Source of the DNA: Dethiosulfatibacter aminovorans DSM 17477
Lineage (GTDB): Bacteria; Bacillota; Clostridia; Tissierellales; Dethiosulfatibacteraceae
Direction: 5' to 3'
Assembly: GCF_900142005.1 (NCBI RefSeq)
Contig: NZ_FQZL01000007.1
Location: 1-64,000 of the forward strand
Length of the DNA: 64,000 nucleotides
The position numbers were made by a program, and so were the translations under genes. Position 1 is the stretch's first letter; the number at the start of each line of letters is the position of its first letter. The notes below the pieces were generated by a model. That model made no database searches and was not told where the DNA came from. It was given only the letters and a program-made list of their open reading frames with translations. Positions 45,630 through 54,836 of the stretch are shown here, piece after piece.

Positions 45630-47114
45630 GTATTCCTCAAGCTTGGACTTGTATTCTTCCGATACTTCCATCTTAACTTCAATATAGTGGTCTCTGAGTT
45701 CCCTGACTATGTCTACATCATACTTGTATTCCTCAAGATCATTCTGCATGTCGTAAAGTGTCTTATAGACCTGGTTGTCGGACCTGCTTTCAACGCGTCC
45801 CAGTTCATCAAGTATTTCCTCTATTTTTTCATCTCTTAATGTTTCGTCCTCGAGATCCATGGCTGCCGTAAGCATGCTATAATACCCTTCACAAGTTTCT
45901 ATATAATCTTTTTCAAGGTCTTCCAGATACGATACATAACTTTCCACCAAGAGTTCCTCATGTGATTTCTCAACTACCACAGGGTTGTCCGTTTCAGCCG
46001 GTTCATCAACCGTCTCTTCAACAGGCTCTTCACCAGGCTCTTCAACCGACACGTCAACTGGTTCTTCGACTGCTTCATCGACTGCTTCATCAACTGCTTC
46101 ATCAACCGATTCTTCAGGACTGATTGCTTCTACCGGTTCACCCATTATTTCCATACTATTTATCTCGTCATAATAGTCTATGTCTACATGGTCAACCTGG
46201 TTTATCTCATGTTCCAGACTACTTTCTTCAGTAGCCATCTCTATATCTGTTGCCGGCATTCCACCTATAAGCTTTGTAATGGCTGCTATGCCTATTCCAG
46301 CAACTGCAACAAGTGCAGCAAGTGCAATTCTCACTTTTGAAAACCTTCCGGACAATAGATTCCCTTCTGTCCGTAATGATTTAGGCAGTTCCTCTCCCTT
46401 GATTATCCGTTTGGGATTTTCGATGAAAATTCTTTCTGCAGTATCCATACCGTATTTTCTTTTTACTTTTTCATATGTTTTCATGAGTCCCGGCGGCCTT
46501 TTATCCATATCATGACAGTCGCTTGCCACTATATCCACCAGGTTTCTCTTAAGGAGCTCCCCGGCATATCTTGATTTCCCCCGCTTTTTCCAAAGGTTGC
46601 CGCTATTGCACTGAATTACAGCTCCGTCATCCTTCAACTGCCTTATTTCGTTGTATTTTTCCCTTATATAGCGATAATGCTCTATATGAGCTATAACAGG
46701 TATATATCCCAATACTTTCAACTCGTGGGCAGCCATGTCCATCTCGCTGAAGCTTATGTCTCTTGCAAATTCCACCAAGATATATCTGGTGTCATTTATG
46801 GTTCTAATATTGACCTTGCCAATTTCAGAGAGCGCATTTCTTGAAATATAAACCTCTGCTCCTTTATATATATTGAGATCAGGATACTTTTCGTCAATGA
46901 GTTTTTTGAAATCACAAAAAATCCCGTCATAGTCACCCCCTCCTGGTAAATAAAGGGGATGATTAAGATGAGATGTCATGGCAATATGCCTTATTCCATT
47001 ATCATATGAAGCCTTTACCATTTCCAGCGCTTCTTCTAAACTTGCCGGTCCGTCGTCAATATTTGGAAGCATGTGACAGTGAATATCATACACTCTAGGT
47101 TTCACTCTCCTCAT
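45609..47114 (-). CDS. CpsB/YwqE-type PHP tyrosine phosphatase with membrane anchor and extracellular tail
   Basis: The N-terminal 250 residues are a PHP-domain phosphatase like CpsB/YwqE (metal motif YDIHCHMLPNIDDGPAS, then MTSHLNHPLY, VIAHIEHY and IVASDCHDMDKRPPG), which dephosphorylates the tyrosine kinase that controls capsule export. Unlike the usual protein of about 255 residues, it continues with a membrane segment (about 263-285). An acidic repeat region (SVDEAVDEAVDEAVEEPVD) and a coiled-coil-like C-terminal domain follow, 501 residues in all. The tail would lie outside the cell. It overlaps the kinase gene by 20 bp. Confidence 0.85.
   Translation of the reverse strand: MRRVKPRVYDIHCHMLPNIDDGPASLEEALEMVKASYDNGIRHIAMTSHLNHPLYLPGGGDYDGIFCDFKKLIDEKYPDLNIYKGAEVYISRNALSEIGKVNIRTINDTRYILVEFARDISFSEMDMAAHELKVLGYIPVIAHIEHYRYIREKYNEIRQLKDDGAVIQCNSGNLWKKRGKSRYAGELLKRNLVDIVASDCHDMDKRPPGLMKTYEKVKRKYGMDTAERIFIENPKRIIKGEELPKSLRTEGNLLSGRFSKVRIALAALVAVAGIGIAAITKLIGGMPATDIEMATEESSLEHEINQVDHVDIDYYDEINSMEIMGEPVEAISPEESVDEAVDEAVDEAVEEPVDVSVEEPGEEPVEETVDEPAETDNPVVVEKSHEELLVESYVSYLEDLEKDYIETCEGYYSMLTAAMDLEDETLRDEKIEEILDELGRVESRSDNQVYKTLYDMQNDLEEYKYDVDIVRELRDHYIEVKMEVSEEYKSKLEEYENSNNG
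46068..46110 (-). repeat. 12-bp tandem repeat inside the phosphatase gene
   Basis: CGACTGCTTCAT repeated about 3.5 times with one-base changes, encoding the VDEA repeats of the extracellular acidic linker. Confidence 0.7.
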
Positions 47115-48462
47115 AGTAGTAATAATAGGAATTGTATCCCTTTGAGTGATTGGTCGGTATTATGTTGAGAACAGAACCTATTAATTTTACTCCGCTGAAT
47201 TCCAGGGATTTCTTTGCTTTTTTTACCATATCCACCCCTACATTGCCAGACGCTACTACCAGAATAGCCCCTTCTATATATCTAGTCATTACTACTGCAT
47301 CAGTTACAGGTACAACAGGTGGAGAATCAAAAAGTACATAGTCATATTTCTTCTCCAAAAACTCAACCATTTTTTTCATGACATTTGACTGCAAAAGCTC
47401 AGAAGGATTGCCTGGAAGTTTCCCCGAAGTCATTACATCTATATCCAAATTGTACATCCGGTTTATATAATCATCTATATTTCTGCCATCCATAAGATAT
47501 TCTGCAATTCCCGACGTATTTGAAATATTAAGAATCTTGTGTATTCTTGGCTTTCTCATGTCACAGTCTACTACAATGACTTTCTTGTCATTCTGTGCCA
47601 TGGCCACTGCAAGATTCATAACAGTCTGAGTCTTGCCTTCTCCCGGTGTAGCACTGGTTATAAGTATTGTTTTCATATTGTTGTCGAGATTGGCAAAATT
47701 TATATTTGTCCGGAGGCTTCTATAAGCTTCAGATATAGGTGATTTAGGATTTTCATGGACTATAATTCCTTCACTTTCACTGTTGAATTCGAATATGCTT
47801 CCAATCACGGGAAGTCCAATATGCTTTTCAATATCATCAGAAGTCTTTATTGTTCCGTCGAGCATTTCAAGCATCAATATTATGGATAATCCTGTCATTA
47901 TGCCTACAATGAATCCAATTGCTCCATTAAACTTAAGGTTGATGTTAACAGGATGATCAATAGGTATTGCCTCATCGATTATCTCAACATTGTCAACTTT
48001 CAATATCCTCATTACTTCCTTGATGAATACGTCCGCTATAGTATTGGCTATTTCTGAAGCCATTGCAGGATCAGTGTTTTTTACGGATATTTTAAGAATT
48101 TCCGTCGATCCCACCGGACTTGAAGTGATGTCCTCTAAAAGTTCGTTGTATGTCATATCCAGCTCAATCTTGTCGATTACAGCTTCAAGGACTATCCTTG
48201 ACTTGACAATTTCACTGTATGTGACTACCAGTTTTTGGCTCAGATTGATGCTTCCAATGTCAAAACCGGACGCTATGTCTCCCAGGCTGCTGGTCTTTGA
48301 GCTGTTTACCATCAATGTAGTATTTGACTCGTAAACTGGCGTTATTGCAACCATTGTAACCAGTATTGCAAGAATAGCAGCAAATATTGTCGTTGCCACA
48401 ACTATCCATTTTCTTTTTAAAACAATTTGTACCAATTCAAGTAAATTCCACTCTTCTCCCAT
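47095..48462 (-). CDS. Fused Wzz/CpsC modulator and BY-kinase (CpsD) protein
   Basis: Single-chain chain-length regulator and bacterial tyrosine kinase (455 residues). The N-terminal Wzz domain has two membrane segments (about 21-43 and 176-196). The cytoplasmic kinase has Walker A ITSATPGEGKTQTVMNLA, Walker A' KVIVVDCDMRKPRIHK and Walker B YVLFDSPPV. The C-terminal tyrosine cluster YNSYYYYYEE is the expected autophosphorylation tail. In Firmicutes these are usually two proteins. ATG 48462 follows GGAGGAA. It forms a control pair with the adjacent phosphatase. Confidence 0.93.
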   Translation of the reverse strand: MGEEWNLLELVQIVLKRKWIVVATTIFAAILAILVTMVAITPVYESNTTLMVNSSKTSSLGDIASGFDIGSINLSQKLVVTYSEIVKSRIVLEAVIDKIELDMTYNELLEDITSSPVGSTEILKISVKNTDPAMASEIANTIADVFIKEVMRILKVDNVEIIDEAIPIDHPVNINLKFNGAIGFIVGIMTGLSIILMLEMLDGTIKTSDDIEKHIGLPVIGSIFEFNSESEGIIVHENPKSPISEAYRSLRTNINFANLDNNMKTILITSATPGEGKTQTVMNLAVAMAQNDKKVIVVDCDMRKPRIHKILNISNTSGIAEYLMDGRNIDDYINRMYNLDIDVMTSGKLPGNPSELLQSNVMKKMVEFLEKKYDYVLFDSPPVVPVTDAVVMTRYIEGAILVVASGNVGVDMVKKAKKSLEFSGVKLIGSVLNIIPTNHSKGYNSYYYYYEESET

Positions 48463-48503
48463 AGCTTCCTCCAAATCACATTATATTGCAAATTCCCGGA
48501 ATA

Positions 48504-49586
48504 TTATTTAGAAAAGAATTCCTCCAAGGTATTTAAGTGTTCAGCAGGTACTGATGCCTTTATTGCAATTTCGATGTCTGACTGGATATCTTCTTCAAGA
48601 CTATTGTATTCAGTCTTTACCTTATTCACTTCAGTTTCATAGTCATATCCATAATCATCAAGATAATTCTCCATGCTTTCTTTTATATCCGACACTATCT
48701 TCAGAGAATTTTCATCCAGCTTTCTTGCAAATTCTGTGTCCCCTTCCAGCACCTTTTCCAGTCCCAGAACAGTCATATTAAGAGAATAAACTGTTTCATC
48801 AGAAGGGATGTCATATTCAGGGGGATCGTCGTCATCATCATTCCCTGAAGACCCTCCAGATGATGATCCTCCTGAAGACGAGCCTCCCGAAGACGAGCCT
48901 CCCGAAGACGAGCTTCCAGATGATGAGCCTCCTGATGATGATTCTCCATCATCCGTATCTTCGGCTTCCGTATCTTCGGCTTCCAGATCTTCCTCCTCTT
49001 TTATATGAAGAGTCTTCAGAAGAGAAACAACAACCGATTCCCTCACAGCCGATTCATCTCCCAGGAATTTGCCTTCATGAAGCATCATAATGTCCCTTTG
49101 CAAGAGGGCATTGACGGAATCAATTGCCCACGAGGCTATTTCATCCTCCGTATCTGTAAATTCGTCTGCCGGATATAAAAGAATGCCGTTGAGTATGACA
49201 GCTACCTCCTGTCTGCTGATTGGCTTTTCAGGTCTGAAGGTTCCATCCGGATAGCCCTCTATGAAGCCTTTTTTTATTGCAACCTTGAGTTGACCTGAAA
49301 ACCATTCCTCTCCTGTAACATCCGAAAACGGCAAACTCTCCGCTTCTTCCTTGTAGCCAAAGGTTCTGTTGATAAATGTAACGAATTCAGCCCTTGTTAT
49401 TGTACCTTGAGGTCTGAATGTTCCGTCAGGATAACCCTTTGTCAATCCCCTTTCATAAAATTCCATTATCATTGAAGTATTGGGGTTGTTTTCGTCCAAA
49501 TCCGTGAATGAAAATGCCGTCTGGCTTGAAAACATAATAAGCAGCAAAATTATGATGAATGTTTTTATAGAATATTTTATCTTCAT
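48504..49586 (-). CDS. S-layer homology domain protein with Ser-Gly linker
   Basis: Secreted protein (360 residues). A signal peptide ends near the AFS site at about residue 26. Two clear SLH repeats follow (FTDLDENNPNTSMIMEFYERGLTKGYPDGTFRP and LPFSDVTGEEWFSGQLKVAIKKGFIEGYPDGTFRP are each cut here to their start and end in the sequence), with a weaker third. An acidic EDTEAEDT stretch, a Ser-Gly repeat linker, an Asp run and a C-terminal helical domain complete it. SLH domains bind pyruvylated cell-wall polymer. It overlaps the transketolase gene by 4 bp, so it is part of the glycan operon. Confidence 0.88.
   Translation of the reverse strand: MKIKYSIKTFIIILLLIMFSSQTAFSFTDLDENNPNTSMIMEFYERGLTKGYPDGTFRPQGTITRAEFVTFINRTFGYKEEAESLPFSDVTGEEWFSGQLKVAIKKGFIEGYPDGTFRPEKPISRQEVAVILNGILLYPADEFTDTEDEIASWAIDSVNALLQRDIMMLHEGKFLGDESAVRESVVVSLLKTLHIKEEEDLEAEDTEAEDTDDGESSSGGSSSGSSSSGGSSSGGSSSGGSSSGGSSGNDDDDDPPEYDIPSDETVYSLNMTVLGLEKVLEGDTEFARKLDENSLKIVSDIKESMENYLDDYGYDYETEVNKVKTEYNSLEEDIQSDIEIAIKASVPAEHLNTLEEFFSK
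48871..48925 (-). repeat. 15-bp tandem repeat inside the SLH protein gene
   Basis: GAAGACGAGCCTCCC repeated about three times with degenerate flanking copies, encoding the SSSGG linker. Prone to length change. Confidence 0.7.
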
Positions 49587-50536
49587 CGTTTAAACTCCTT
49601 CATTTTAACAACTTCCAGTCCTAAGACCCCCTCAATTCTTTGGGCAATCTTTTCAGCACTCAAGCCATAGGCTTCCCTCAAGTATTTATGATTTCCAACG
49701 ACACTGGAATATTCATCGTTCAAGCCAATTTTCATCAATTTGGCTCTTACTCCGCCCATTTCAGCCAATACCTCCGATACGGCACCACCGAATCCTCCAA
49801 TTATATTATGCTCTTCCAAAGTTACTATCCAGTCACAATTACAGGCACAGGCTTCTATAGTCTCCCTGTCAATGGGTTTTACCGTTGGGAATGTATAGAG
49901 GGAAGGATTGACTCCATGATACTCAAGTATCCTGCAGGCTTCAAGAGCTTCATCAAATATGGCTCCTGTTGAAAAAATGGCTGTCTTTTCACCATCCTTG
50001 ATTTTGATTGCTTTTCCAATCTTGAAATCATCAATGCTGTCATGCAGTTGTTTGTCATGACCTCTTCCTATTCTCATGTAACATGTTCCCTCATGCCCGT
50101 AAATGGCCCTGGTTACATATTCCACTTCCGTCAGATCTCCTGGCGCCATTACCGTAACATGAGGCAATGCTCTCATAATTGCCAGGTCCTCCGTAGCATG
50201 GTGACTCACTCCAAGTGACCCATAAGCAAGGCCTCCGCCTACAGACACTATTTTTACATTTGCCTTGTGATAGGCACAATCATTTCGTATTTGTTCCAGG
50301 CATCTCATGGTAGGGAAATTTCCTATTGAATAGGTAAATACAATCTTGCCTTCCAAAGCCATGCCTGCAGCAAGACTTGTCAAATTTTGTTCAGCTATTC
50401 CTGCATTTATCAACCGGTCGGGAAATTGTTCCCAAAAGGGTCTCAATACACCAAAACCGACCTCTCCCGTGACCAGGTATACATTCTTGTCTCTCTTTGC
50501 AATTTCAACCAGTGTTTTGATAAACCTGTCTCTCAT
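49583..50536 (-). CDS. Transketolase C-terminal subunit
   Basis: C-terminal half of a split transketolase (317 residues): pyrimidine-binding domain (VTGEVGFGVLRPFWEQFPDRLINAGIAEQNLTSLAAGMALEG, broken up by family landmarks such as GIAEQNL with its catalytic Glu) and the C-terminal transketolase domain. GAGGGGG precedes the ATG and it overlaps the N-terminal subunit gene by 4 bp. Placement in a surface glycan operon suggests transfer of a two-carbon unit to or from a sugar precursor rather than a pentose phosphate role. Confidence 0.9.
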   Translation of the reverse strand: MRDRFIKTLVEIAKRDKNVYLVTGEVGFGVLRPFWEQFPDRLINAGIAEQNLTSLAAGMALEGKIVFTYSIGNFPTMRCLEQIRNDCAYHKANVKIVSVGGGLAYGSLGVSHHATEDLAIMRALPHVTVMAPGDLTEVEYVTRAIYGHEGTCYMRIGRGHDKQLHDSIDDFKIGKAIKIKDGEKTAIFSTGAIFDEALEACRILEYHGVNPSLYTFPTVKPIDRETIEACACNCDWIVTLEEHNIIGGFGGAVSEVLAEMGGVRAKLMKIGLNDEYSSVVGNHKYLREAYGLSAEKIAQRIEGVLGLEVVKMKEFKR

Positions 50537-51420
50537 AATATTTCCCCCTCCATGACATTGACATCGTACATGTCTTCTGTGCCATCAGGCATCTGGGCAT
50601 GCAGTTCGGCAACGGCCGTATCATATTCCTCCCCTTCCTTTGGGAACCTGTAATGCCAGGATATCTCATTTTCCATATAGGATATTCCCTTGCCCTTGGT
50701 CGTATTCGCTATGATGACTGAAGGCTTTCCAAGGGAGGCTACCGCAGACTTGTATGCATTTCTCAGGGCATCATGGTCATGTCCGTCAATGTCCATTACA
50801 TTCCATCCGAAGGCTTCCCATTTTTCTCTGAAGGGGCATATCTGCATAGAATCCTTGCAGAATCCGATACCCGATATCTTGTTGTGGTCTATGACGGCAA
50901 TCAGGTTGTCAAGCTTGTAATGATTTGAAAACATTGCCGCTTCCCATACTGCACCTTCATTGCATTCTCCATCTCCAAGGATAACGAATATTCTGTGTTT
51001 TTTATTGTCCTTTTTGGCAGCCAGGGCCATTCCTACGGCTACAGGCAATCCGTGACCCAATGAACCCGTTGAAAACTCCACTCCCGGAATTCCAATATGG
51101 GAAACATGACCGGACAGCATACTGCCGTTGGCATAATGTGTTATCAGTTTTTTTGTGTCAAAAAATCCTTTTTCCGCCAGTGCAGCATATATTGCGGCTC
51201 CGGCATGGCCTTTGCTTAGAATAATTCTATCCCTGTCCTCCATATGAGGATTGTTGGGATCAACTTTTGCAATATCGTTATACAGTACTCCAATGATGTC
51301 TGCAACAGACAATATCGAACCTATATGGGCGCCACCTGATACATGGGTCATTTCTATTCCATGACGTCTTATTTTCCATGCTAACTGTAGACTATTCAAT
51401 ACTTTTTCCTCCTTTTCCAT
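50533..51420 (-). CDS. Transketolase N-terminal subunit
   Basis: Thiamine-diphosphate-binding half of the split transketolase (295 residues). It has VSGGAHIGSILSVADIIGVLY, LSKGHAGAAIYAALAEKG, GSLGHGLPVAVGMALAAKK and the cofactor/Mg motif GDGECNEGAVWEAAMFSNHYKLDN. A TTG at 51399 has a better ribosome site (AGGAGG, 8 bases) than the ATG at 51420, so the true start may be seven codons later. Confidence 0.9.
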   Translation of the reverse strand: MEKEEKVLNSLQLAWKIRRHGIEMTHVSGGAHIGSILSVADIIGVLYNDIAKVDPNNPHMEDRDRIILSKGHAGAAIYAALAEKGFFDTKKLITHYANGSMLSGHVSHIGIPGVEFSTGSLGHGLPVAVGMALAAKKDNKKHRIFVILGDGECNEGAVWEAAMFSNHYKLDNLIAVIDHNKISGIGFCKDSMQICPFREKWEAFGWNVMDIDGHDHDALRNAYKSAVASLGKPSVIIANTTKGKGISYMENEISWHYRFPKEGEEYDTAVAELHAQMPDGTEDMYDVNVMEGEIL

Positions 51421-51438
51421 ATATTCCTTAAGGTTTCC

Positions 51439-52422
51439 CTATACACGTCCTTCAAAATCAAATTTTCTTTTTGCTTCAACAACCATCTTTATTAAGTGGG
51501 GTGATAACTTGGCAACCATGCTGGCAGCTTTAATTCTCTTGTCAGTCAATTCATGGAATTTATATCTGTAGAGTTCTTTTACAAGCATATTATGTATCTC
51601 TTTATTCCCATCTTTGTCATTGCTCAGGTTTTGTATCAACAAGCTTATTACCAGTTGCATATAGCTTGTTTTAAACCTGTTAACATCAATGTCTTTGTTT
51701 TCTTCGACATCGTCAATGATTTTTTCAAAAGCCTTCAATGATGTCAGTTTCTTCTTGTTATATCCTGCTGATGTTTGCTTGTCGTGTATAATATGATGAT
51801 AGTATTGCCCTTTGTCATAAACTACACAATCAGAATTAATAAAGCAGTCATAACAAAACAATAAATCTTCATATATATAAATATCTTCACAAAAACTTAT
51901 GCACGTGTTACCTTTAATCACTTTCTTTGAAAACAACTTGTTCCAAATATATCCATGGAATTCATACCTGTCCAACATGTTGTTGATTGCCTCTACTCCG
52001 CTGTATCGAATAATATCCTCGGCAAGAACTTTATTCCTGAACCTGCCATCTGCTCTCTCAATGAAGAATCCACACATTGAAACATCCGCATTGTTATTGA
52101 CCGCATTTAGAGTCAGTCTTTCAATCATGTCGGGTTCAATATAGTCATCAGCATCCATAAAGCCGATATAGTCTCCATCGGCCAATGCAAGACCTTCATT
52201 TCTTGCTGAAGACACCCCTCCGTTTTCTTTATTGATCAAAACTATCCGCTTGTCTTTTTTCGCATAATTTTGACACAGGTCAAGGGTATTATCTGTAGAT
52301 CCATCATTGACAATAATAAATTGAATATTGCCATAGGTTTGGTTTATTATACTGTCTACACATTTTCCAAGATATTCCTCGCCATTGTAAACAGGCATTA
52401 TCAGACTAATTTTGGGATTCAA
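51439..52422 (-). CDS. Family 2 glycosyltransferase
   Basis: Inverting GT-A glycosyltransferase (327 residues) adding a sugar to a lipid- or protein-linked glycan. It has SLIMPVYNGEEYLGKCVDSI, VNDGSTDNTLDLC, NGGVSSARNEGLALADGDYIGFMDADDY (DxD-type metal motif) and a C-terminal helical part. Translation seems to start at TTG 52422. Acceptor and donor unknown. Confidence 0.88.
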   Translation of the reverse strand: MNPKISLIMPVYNGEEYLGKCVDSIINQTYGNIQFIIVNDGSTDNTLDLCQNYAKKDKRIVLINKENGGVSSARNEGLALADGDYIGFMDADDYIEPDMIERLTLNAVNNNADVSMCGFFIERADGRFRNKVLAEDIIRYSGVEAINNMLDRYEFHGYIWNKLFSKKVIKGNTCISFCEDIYIYEDLLFCYDCFINSDCVVYDKGQYYHHIIHDKQTSAGYNKKKLTSLKAFEKIIDDVEENKDIDVNRFKTSYMQLVISLLIQNLSNDKDGNKEIHNMLVKELYRYKFHELTDKRIKAASMVAKLSPHLIKMVVEAKRKFDFEGRV

Positions 52423-52458
52423 ATTTCATCACCAACCCTTATTCATCAGTTACCTCTT

Positions 52459-53673
52459 TCATCGATTGTTTTCTCCCATTTTCTTGTCCTTTCTACGATA
52501 TATCCTTCTTGCGCCTTCAAGCAATCTGTTGAACAGAAAATCCTCGCCGCTGCCCCTATGAAGCTGCATCCTGATGAATGCTTTTTCAAAGAGAAGGCTT
52601 TGTTTCCCAAATAAGTCATGGCCACTGAATCCTCCAATTCGATACACATAAAATGGATCATCATTCAAATCGTTGTATGCCTTGCTGCAGTCTGTTGCAG
52701 AATAGTAACCTGCATCTTTGGCAATGTTTTGAGCTAATTGAACAGCTGGCGTACCACCTGTAGTCCATGCCAGAAACCTAACCTCCTTGTTGAGTTTTTT
52801 CTCTATTACTTCCTTGGACAGATGAATTTCATTGTAGAGCCTATCTGAATATTCATCATCTGTTTCATAGCGCCCAAGGTTTCCACGATATTTACTGTCA
52901 ATTTCCCTGTTTAAGTCATTTACATATTGAAGCCTCTTCTTCTTGTTGTCTAAAAAAGTTATGCCTTTGCACTCTTTTTTAACAAACTCAACAATATCAT
53001 CATTAACAAAAAAACGTTTTGCAGATATTGAATCGCCGTATTTAAATACGGGAGTTCCAATTTCAATGTCAGTGTCACAATAGTCTGACAGCCAAAGTGG
53101 CTTTCTGTCAACAAACTCATTCCACCAAAGCCAGTGATATCCATCGCCGGAATGATGGATATCTACAATTACAGGTTCCACAACATACCATGTATGTGTC
53201 ATCCCATGACATTGAACATCAAAGATGCCGGAGTCATCAATCTCTTTTAATTCATTCCAGCTCATATAACCCCAGGATGCATCCGTTTCAACATCCTCAC
53301 CATTGACTATTCTGTCATATATCTGTTCTCGAACAACCGGGCGTTGATCGACAAATTCAGGATTGACAAATACAGTTGCCTTGAATCCGTATTTTTTCAG
53401 CATAGGGTAGGCAATTGTATAGTTGTCCAAAAAACCATCGTCAAAAGTAATGATAAAGAGTTTTGAATCATCCGATATTTTTTTGGTTCTCAAATCATAC
53501 AATTCCTGCAGGGAAATACTCTTGTATCCATTTTTCTTCAAGTACTTTAGTGTATTTTCAAATACTTTTATATTTGCAGACAAGAAAGACCAGGTTCTTT
53601 TTTTATTGTGAGTCATTATTGTATGAAAATTCAAAACAGGTATATTTTTCAGAATAATCAACTCCTTATTCAA
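52459..53673 (-). CDS. Polysaccharide deacetylase (NodB-type)
   Basis: Carbohydrate esterase 4 domain protein (404 residues). The N-terminal NodB motif FIITFDDGFLDNY and the zinc-binding QCHGMTHTW are both present, with a large insertion between later motifs. It probably removes acetyl groups from an N-acetylated sugar of the glycan. No signal peptide is visible, so it may act in the cytoplasm on a precursor. The start is uncertain: the longest frame begins at TTG, and AAGGAG falls inside its first codons. Confidence 0.82.
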   Translation of the reverse strand: MNKELIILKNIPVLNFHTIMTHNKKRTWSFLSANIKVFENTLKYLKKNGYKSISLQELYDLRTKKISDDSKLFIITFDDGFLDNYTIAYPMLKKYGFKATVFVNPEFVDQRPVVREQIYDRIVNGEDVETDASWGYMSWNELKEIDDSGIFDVQCHGMTHTWYVVEPVIVDIHHSGDGYHWLWWNEFVDRKPLWLSDYCDTDIEIGTPVFKYGDSISAKRFFVNDDIVEFVKKECKGITFLDNKKKRLQYVNDLNREIDSKYRGNLGRYETDDEYSDRLYNEIHLSKEVIEKKLNKEVRFLAWTTGGTPAVQLAQNIAKDAGYYSATDCSKAYNDLNDDPFYVYRIGGFSGHDLFGKQSLLFEKAFIRMQLHRGSGEDFLFNRLLEGARRIYRRKDKKMGENNR

Positions 53674-53696
53674 ACAATCACATACTCTTCAGGAAC

Positions 53697-54815
53697 TTAC
53701 ATCAACTCCCGCTCATATATCTTCTTCATTTCTTTTTTCACATTTTCAATATCGAATCTTTTGATTGTTTCCAGGTTGCTGTCTCCCATCTTTCTCCTCA
53801 GTTCCTTGTCTTCTGCAAGGAGGTTGATTGCCCCTGCAAACCCTTCAATGTCATCCGGCTTGTACAAATATCCACCCTTGCCGTTTTCAATCAAATCTAC
53901 ATTGCCACGAACTTCTGAGCTTATGCACGGCAAACCTGCACTCATTGCCTCCATCATTGAACGGGGCAGTCCTTCCTGGTAGGATGAAAACAGAAATATA
54001 TCGGCAATAGTCAACAATTCCCTGATGTCCGTCCTGAAACCCAGGAAGTGAATTTGATTTTCCACATTCATTTCTCTTGCAAGTCCCTTTAAAGAATCCA
54101 AATCGGGTCCATTTCCGCAAATCAAGAATTGCAGATTTCTATTTCCTGCTTTTGCAATTGCCTTGATTGATGCCCTGTAGTTTTTCCTGGCAATTAAATC
54201 ACCCATGGCAATAAGAATAATGTCTTTTCCCGTCAGGCCCAGTGAATTTTTCAAGCCTGCACCATCCGCCGAAGCGATTCTATACTGTTTTGTATCCACT
54301 CCAACACCCGGTACAAAATATATGTTGCCATTATTGCGAAGCTTAAATTTTTGAGCAGCAGTATAATCCTCATTATTCATGGTTATTAGTGCATCCGTAT
54401 AATGTGCCATCCTCATCTCTGCCCACTTGAACAAGGTTCTGTTTACCAATGGTGCTCCCTTGTAAAAATGAAACCCATGGGCCGTATAAATTATTTTGGA
54501 AACTTTTGCTTTTTTCCCGCAAAGCCGTCCCAAGACTCCTCCTATAGGCGTATTGCAATGGATGACATCAAAGCCTTCATCCTCAATCAATGTCAACATT
54601 TGCTTATATGCTTCAATATTACCCGGATTGAAAGGATTGCGAAAAAGATCAATATGGTGAATCGTTATATTGTATTTTGCTGCATCATCAACAGCCCCGG
54701 TACAATTTGCCGCAAAATGAAATTCATATCCTAATCCTTGGCTTGCCTCTATTGACGGTATAACGAAATTGGTTATTCTCTTAGAAATGTTACTGATAAA
54801 CAATATTTTCTTCAT
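53697..54815 (-). CDS. Family 4 glycosyltransferase
   Basis: Retaining GT-B glycosyltransferase (372 residues). It has the N-terminal domain FISNISKRITNFVIPSIEASQGLGYEFHFAA and a C-terminal donor site with ISSEVRGNVDLIENGKGGYLYKPDD. The EX7E-type segment is FLFSSYQEGLPRSMMEAMSAGLPC. GGGAG precedes the ATG. Similar to enzymes that add the second sugar to an undecaprenyl-linked precursor. Confidence 0.9.
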   Translation of the reverse strand: MKKILFISNISKRITNFVIPSIEASQGLGYEFHFAANCTGAVDDAAKYNITIHHIDLFRNPFNPGNIEAYKQMLTLIEDEGFDVIHCNTPIGGVLGRLCGKKAKVSKIIYTAHGFHFYKGAPLVNRTLFKWAEMRMAHYTDALITMNNEDYTAAQKFKLRNNGNIYFVPGVGVDTKQYRIASADGAGLKNSLGLTGKDIILIAMGDLIARKNYRASIKAIAKAGNRNLQFLICGNGPDLDSLKGLAREMNVENQIHFLGFRTDIRELLTIADIFLFSSYQEGLPRSMMEAMSAGLPCISSEVRGNVDLIENGKGGYLYKPDDIEGFAGAINLLAEDKELRRKMGDSNLETIKRFDIENVKKEMKKIYERELM

Positions 54816-54836
54816 GGCAATACTCCCAATACGATA

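Noticed and set aside
48808-49008. Plus-strand proline/acid-rich frame opposite the SLH protein linker
   Set aside because: It is an artefact of the tandem repeat encoding the Ser-Gly linker on the other strand.
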